From Paenibacillus paeoniae (GTDB lineage: Bacteria; Bacillota; Bacilli; Paenibacillales; Paenibacillaceae): a stretch of DNA of 64,000 nt. The position numbers and the translations under genes are program-made. Below, one piece after another: positions 60,306-64,000 of the stretch (position 1 is the first letter of the stretch; each line of letters opens with the position of its first letter). The stretch lies in assembly GCF_003388735.1 (NCBI RefSeq), contig NZ_QUBQ01000002.1:186001-250000 (forward strand). Reading direction: 5' to 3'. A model generated the notes under the pieces. That model worked only from the letters and a program-made list of their open reading frames with translations. It did no database searches and had not been told where the DNA came from.

Positions 60306-60568
60306 TTGTCCTTCCTCCTACATGCCGTCGCTTTAACGCGTGGAATAGCTCTTTTATGCATTTTATCATCGTTTGCTCTGAAAATCGAATAACTATTTGC
60401 ATTTGGGCTAATTTTTTTACTATACCGTCCAAACGCGCCATTACAGCGCAAATCATGTGCAGCAGTTATTCCCATTGTCATACAAAGTGCAACATTAACG
60501 GACAGCACCACGTTTGTACCAGTGTAAATTCACAAACAAACCAGATACACACCAAGGAGATGAATCAC

Positions 60569-61165
60569 ATGAAAAAAAGAGTACTGAACCTGTTGATGAT
60601 TGTAGCTATGGGGGTTGCCCTGACAGCATGCGGAGGAAACAATTCCGATAAAAACGTTAATGCCGGCAAAGAAACGAACACGTCGCAAAACGGCAGCAAT
60701 AGCGGTTCCAATGCGGGTGAAGAGACCACTCCGGGCGACGAAGCGAATAAAGAAGACGAAAGCACAGGAATCGTGAAAGCCGATTCGGCCAAAGGAATCG
60801 TGGACGCCATTTTGTCCAAAGTGGAGCAGCCTGCACTAGCTCCAATTGAAGGCGAAATGGTGAAAGACCTCTACCATCTCGATCCGTCCATCCTTGAAGA
60901 CTATGCCATTATGTCCCCGCTCATGAATGTGAAGACCAATGAGGTTGCAGTTCTGAAGGTGAAGGACGCCAAAGATATTGCGACTGTGGAAGAAGCCGTT
61001 AAGAAACGTGCTGCCGATGTGCAAAAGCAATTCGAAACGTACCTGCAAGACCAGTATGAGAACGCCAAAAATTTTCAGGTTGTGAAAAAAGGCGACTACG
61101 TGCTGTTTGTCATTTCAGAATCGGCAGATGATATCGTGGCCGAATTTGAAACCCTCGTGAAGTAA
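60569..61165 (+). CDS. DUF4358 lipoprotein
   Basis: 198 aa. Lipoprotein signal with lipobox LTAC (Cys near residue 20), a Ser/Asn/Gly/Glu-rich spacer (~22-60), then a DUF4358-like domain (LSKVEQPALAPIEGEMVKDLYHLDPSILEDY; VAVLKVKDAKDIATVEEAVKKRA). Members sit beside MBOAT and DHHW genes and are thought to help in surface polymer acetylation. ATG lies nine bases after AAGGAG. First gene of the operon. 60306-60568 is the divergent control region with thrC; a weak TTGCAT-N18-TATACC pair at ~60402-60431 may be its promoter. Confidence 0.85.
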   Translation: MKKRVLNLLMIVAMGVALTACGGNNSDKNVNAGKETNTSQNGSNSGSNAGEETTPGDEANKEDESTGIVKADSAKGIVDAILSKVEQPALAPIEGEMVKDLYHLDPSILEDYAIMSPLMNVKTNEVAVLKVKDAKDIATVEEAVKKRAADVQKQFETYLQDQYENAKNFQVVKKGDYVLFVISESADDIVAEFETLVK

Positions 61166-61180
61166 TTGTCGGCCTAGACG

Positions 61181-62575
61181 ATGGTATTCAGCAGCCTGTT
61201 ATTCCTATTTATCTTTTTGCCGGCTGTATTGCTCGTCTATCATCTCTCCCCAAAACGCATTCGGAATGTCATCCTGTTCATTGCGAGCCTGATCTTCTAC
61301 GCTTGGGGAGAGCCGATCTACATTGCGCTCATGTTGTTCTCAACATGTACGGATTATGTCTTCGGACTGTTGCTGGACGGGGAGAAGAGGAGCGAGGCAG
61401 CTAGAAAATGGATTCTGACGGCGTCCGTTATCGTGAATTTGGGCGTACTCGGATTTTTCAAATATGCGGACTTTCTAATTGGGAATGTGAATGCGCTGTT
61501 TGACACAAACATACCGCCGACCGACCTGCCGTTGCCGATCGGCATCTCCTTCTACACGTTCCAATCGATGTCGTATATCTTTGACGTCTATCGCCGCACA
61601 GCAAAGGCACAGCGCAACTGGCTGGATTTTGCCACTTTCGTAGCTCTGTTCCCGCAGCTTGTAGCTGGCCCAATCGTCCGATACAACACGATTGCGGAGC
61701 AGCTTCGCGAGCGTTTCGTGAACAACGAGATATTCGCAGAAGGCGTGCGCCGATTCACGATCGGCCTTGCCAAGAAAGTGCTGCTGGCGAACAATATCGG
61801 CTTGCTGTGGAATGAAATTTCTGCCGGACATCTGAATACGATGCCTGTCTTGACCGCTTGGCTTGGGATTATCGCATTTGCGTTCCAGATTTACTTCGAT
61901 TTTAGCGGCTATTCCGATATGGCCATTGGTCTGGGGCTTATGTTCGGTTTCCGCTTTAACGAAAATTTCAACAAGCCGTACACCGCGCAAAGCATCACCG
62001 ATTTCTGGCGAAGATGGCATATCTCGCTTGGCACCTGGTTTCGGGAATACGTCTATATTCCGCTCGGCGGCAACAGACGCGGACTGCTTATCCAGCTTCG
62101 CAACATCTTGATCGTATGGGCACTCACCGGCATCTGGCATGGCGCCAGCTGGAACTTCCTGTTCTGGGGTTTGTATTTCGGCACTGTACTGATAATCGAG
62201 AAATGGTTTGCGCTAGAGCTGCTTTCGAAGCTGCCAAGATGGCTGCGCCACAGCTATGCGCTGCTGCTCATATTGATCGGCTGGGTATTCTTCGCCTTCG
62301 ACAAGCTGCCGGACATGACCGCATATTTCGGCGCTATGTTCGGTGCGAACGGCAGCCCGCTCTGGGACCAGCAAACCATCTATTTGTTGTACACAAACGC
62401 TATTCTGCTACTATTGCTTATCGTCGCATCGATGCAAAGGCCGCGAGGCGTCCAAGCAGATGGCACATTGCTCCATCCCATAGTGACTCTGATCTGGCAT
62501 GGCGTATTGTTCCTTGTATCTGTCGCTTATTTGGTAGACGCAACCTTTAACCCATTTCTGTATTTCCGGTTCTAA
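61181..62575 (+). CDS. MBOAT-family O-acyltransferase (AlgI/PatA-like)
   Basis: 464 aa polytopic membrane protein with about 11-12 TM helices. The AlgI/DltB-type marks are present: FQIYFDFSGYSDMAIGLG, FWRRWHISLGTWFREYVYIPLGGNR, and the catalytic His320 in LTGIWHGASWNF. It passes acyl (probably acetyl) groups across the membrane for O-acetylation of an exopolysaccharide or wall polymer. 15 bases after the DUF4358 gene and 21 before the DHHW gene. Confidence 0.95.
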   Translation: MVFSSLLFLFIFLPAVLLVYHLSPKRIRNVILFIASLIFYAWGEPIYIALMLFSTCTDYVFGLLLDGEKRSEAARKWILTASVIVNLGVLGFFKYADFLIGNVNALFDTNIPPTDLPLPIGISFYTFQSMSYIFDVYRRTAKAQRNWLDFATFVALFPQLVAGPIVRYNTIAEQLRERFVNNEIFAEGVRRFTIGLAKKVLLANNIGLLWNEISAGHLNTMPVLTAWLGIIAFAFQIYFDFSGYSDMAIGLGLMFGFRFNENFNKPYTAQSITDFWRRWHISLGTWFREYVYIPLGGNRRGLLIQLRNILIVWALTGIWHGASWNFLFWGLYFGTVLIIEKWFALELLSKLPRWLRHSYALLLILIGWVFFAFDKLPDMTAYFGAMFGANGSPLWDQQTIYLLYTNAILLLLLIVASMQRPRGVQADGTLLHPIVTLIWHGVLFLVSVAYLVDATFNPFLYFRF

Positions 62576-62596
62576 CCGAGAGGGAGTTCGCTGCTT

Positions 62597-63751
62597 ATGA
62601 AGAAAGTTATGGACGGGTTCTATACCTGGGGATTCCTATCGCTGCTTGGCATCATATCCGCGTTATTTTTCCTCTTGCCTAAGTCAGCGTTCTCTGAGAC
62701 GGAGAACCGTAATTTGCAGGAAGCCCCGAAGCTGTCTGGGGAGCGGCTTTGGTCGAAGCAGTTCGCGGATGACTCCGAGCTGTTCGTGACCGATCACTTC
62801 CCGTTCCGTTCCGATTGGGTGAGAGCCAAGTCTACGATGGAGCAACTCAGACTGCAGAAGGAAAACAACGGCATCTATTTGGGGAAGGACGGTTATTTGT
62901 TCGAGAAGTTCGGGGAGCCGGATTTTGAGGAGCTAGGCAACTATGCGGACGCGATCAGGCAATTCGCAGACAATCATCCCAATGCCGATGTGAAGCTGTT
63001 ATTGTCGCCGAACTCGGTGGGCGTCTATCCGGAGCGTTTGCCTTGGAAAGCAGCCGCTTATCCGCAAGCGATTGTGCATGACTTTATCGAGGACAGGCTC
63101 GGGAATGATGTAGCGTTTCTGGATGGATTCGATTTCTTCAAGACGGCGAATAGTCCGGAAGAAAAGCGCGAGCTCTTTTACAAAACGGATCATCACTGGA
63201 CTTCATATGGCGCCTATCTAGCTTACAAGGCGTATGCCTCGGACATGGGCTGGAAACCACTGACGGAAGAGGAGTTCCATATCCGCACGCTTACAGATTC
63301 ATTCTTGGGCAGCTATCATACGCGGGGACAATTCGGATCGGCGAAGCCTGAATCTATTGAGGTGTACGAGCCGAAAAACAAGGTGCATTCGGAAATGTAC
63401 ATCGCCGATACGGACACGACTAAGGATAGCTTGTACGATGAGAGCTACCTTGCGAAGAAAGATAAATACGGCTACTTCCAAGGCGGTGTACATGCCCTCG
63501 TAACGGTGAAAACCGATCTCGCGCCGGATCAGGTCGATCTGGACAAGTTGCTGATCGTCAAAGATTCGTATGCGCACTCTATGCTGCCGTTTCTGACGAA
63601 CCATGTGAAGGAAATTCATATGATCGATATCCGATTTTACAATGGCAATATCGGTGACTATATGGAGCAGAATGGAATCGACGATGCACTGTTGCTGTTC
63701 AATACGTCCACTTTTGTGGGAGAGAGAAGTTTGCTGAAGCTGAAGTATTGA
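62597..63751 (+). CDS. DHHW protein, AlgJ/AlgX-like acetyltransfer partner
   Basis: 384 aa. One N-terminal TM anchor (~10-30), then an extracellular SGNH-like domain. The DHHW motif (YKTDHHWTSYGAY, Asp198-His199-His200) and a Ser in LLLSPNSVGVYP and in IVKDSYAHSM fit AlgJ/AlgX-type O-acetyltransferases. Together with the MBOAT protein it would transfer acetyl onto an exported glycan. GGGAG lies about ten bases before ATG. Confidence 0.92.
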   Translation: MKKVMDGFYTWGFLSLLGIISALFFLLPKSAFSETENRNLQEAPKLSGERLWSKQFADDSELFVTDHFPFRSDWVRAKSTMEQLRLQKENNGIYLGKDGYLFEKFGEPDFEELGNYADAIRQFADNHPNADVKLLLSPNSVGVYPERLPWKAAAYPQAIVHDFIEDRLGNDVAFLDGFDFFKTANSPEEKRELFYKTDHHWTSYGAYLAYKAYASDMGWKPLTEEEFHIRTLTDSFLGSYHTRGQFGSAKPESIEVYEPKNKVHSEMYIADTDTTKDSLYDESYLAKKDKYGYFQGGVHALVTVKTDLAPDQVDLDKLLIVKDSYAHSMLPFLTNHVKEIHMIDIRFYNGNIGDYMEQNGIDDALLLFNTSTFVGERSLLKLKY

Positions 63752-63842
63752 TGAGGGAGTATGCTAATATCGATAAATAAAATGAAACAGAATATGCTGA
63801 TCCAAACGGGCGCTGCGCGCGGGATAGTTCTTCCGATCGCTG

Positions 63843-63899
63843 TTGTAGACGGATTCTTTTGATTTCCTTAACCCTCATAGGGTAAGAATCCGTCTACAA
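63843..63899. repeat. 16-bp perfect inverted repeat with inner hairpin
   Basis: TTGTAGACGGATTCTT (63843-63858) and AAGAATCCGTCTACAA (63884-63899) are perfect inverted arms. Between them TTAACCCT-CAT-AGGGTAA forms a second hairpin. No T-tract follows on either strand, so it is not a typical terminator. It lies 90 bp after the acetylation operon. The rest of 63752-64000 holds no supported gene. Confidence 0.6.
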
Positions 63900-64000
63900 A
63901 GGCGAGCACTCCGTTTCTCCAGAACAATCCCGCACTCCACTCCACTTGCATAGCTTTTCAATTAACTTCTATTTCTTCAGTCCGAGGACTACTCTCTAAA

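Noticed and set aside
60356..60568. N-terminal extension of the DUF4358 lipoprotein
   Set aside because: It would bury the lipoprotein signal; AAGGAG and the signal sequence fix the start at 60569.

Overview
The window reads as chromosome of a spore-forming, low-to-mid GC Bacillota, most like Paenibacillus. Supporting signs are strong AGGAGG ribosome sites, frequent TTG and GTG starts, a KinB-like sporulation-type histidine kinase, YkpA-, YtfP-, bacilliredoxin- and MneS-type proteins close to Bacillus relatives, Mn-dependent pyrophosphatase, and many hairpin plus T-tract terminators. No rRNA, tRNA, CRISPR array, transposase or phage gene was seen. Genes are packed on both strands, mostly as short operons.

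Layout. 1-10 kb: edge of a secreted protein gene, Mn efflux (MneS type), ABC-F ATPase, a metallo-hydrolase, a CvfC-like HEAT protein, a transglutaminase-like protein, KDPG aldolase, mutY and a lipoprotein cytochrome c. 10-24 kb: acpS behind a CopC-CopD and DUF4198 metal operon, nadE with a bacilliredoxin, a membrane histidine kinase with an alpha/beta hydrolase, an HI0933 flavoprotein, an Fsr-type MFS pump, a lactonase, a LytTR protein and an aldose epimerase. 24.4-28.8 kb: a visibly AT-rich accessory island (NAD(P)H oxidoreductase, HxlR, AraC, O-acetyltransferase, MATE pump). 28.9-37.2 kb: a MacAB-like export operon whose last ATPase carries an AbrB-like domain, then a PadR-controlled ABC exporter. 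37.3-41.1 kb: an AEC permease, a YezD gene behind a Cys-rich leader peptide, and a LuxI/FeeM-like acyltransferase translationally coupled to a six-TM chemoreceptor behind a sigma-D-like promoter. 41.3-48.4 kb: a heterodimeric ABC exporter with a palindromic operator, an EamA permease and an ABC-2 exporter. 48.6-53 kb: zinc efflux (CzcD) with a CzrA-like repressor, small genes, a remnant of a P5C dehydrogenase gene and ppaC. 53-64 kb: a Cache chemoreceptor, a sugar or inositol catabolic operon facing an AraC regulator, thrC, and a DUF4358/MBOAT/DHHW polysaccharide acetylation operon.

The most noteworthy candidates are: (i) the LuxI/FeeM-like GNAT plus MCP operon, which could make and sense its own signal; (ii) the 36-residue, five-cysteine leader ORF before yezD, which suggests cysteine-responsive attenuation; (iii) the ABC ATPase with a C-terminal AbrB-like domain; and (iv) the decayed rocA/pruA fragment between two small genes. 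Many starts were set by ribosome-site spacing and several differ from the longest possible ORF.
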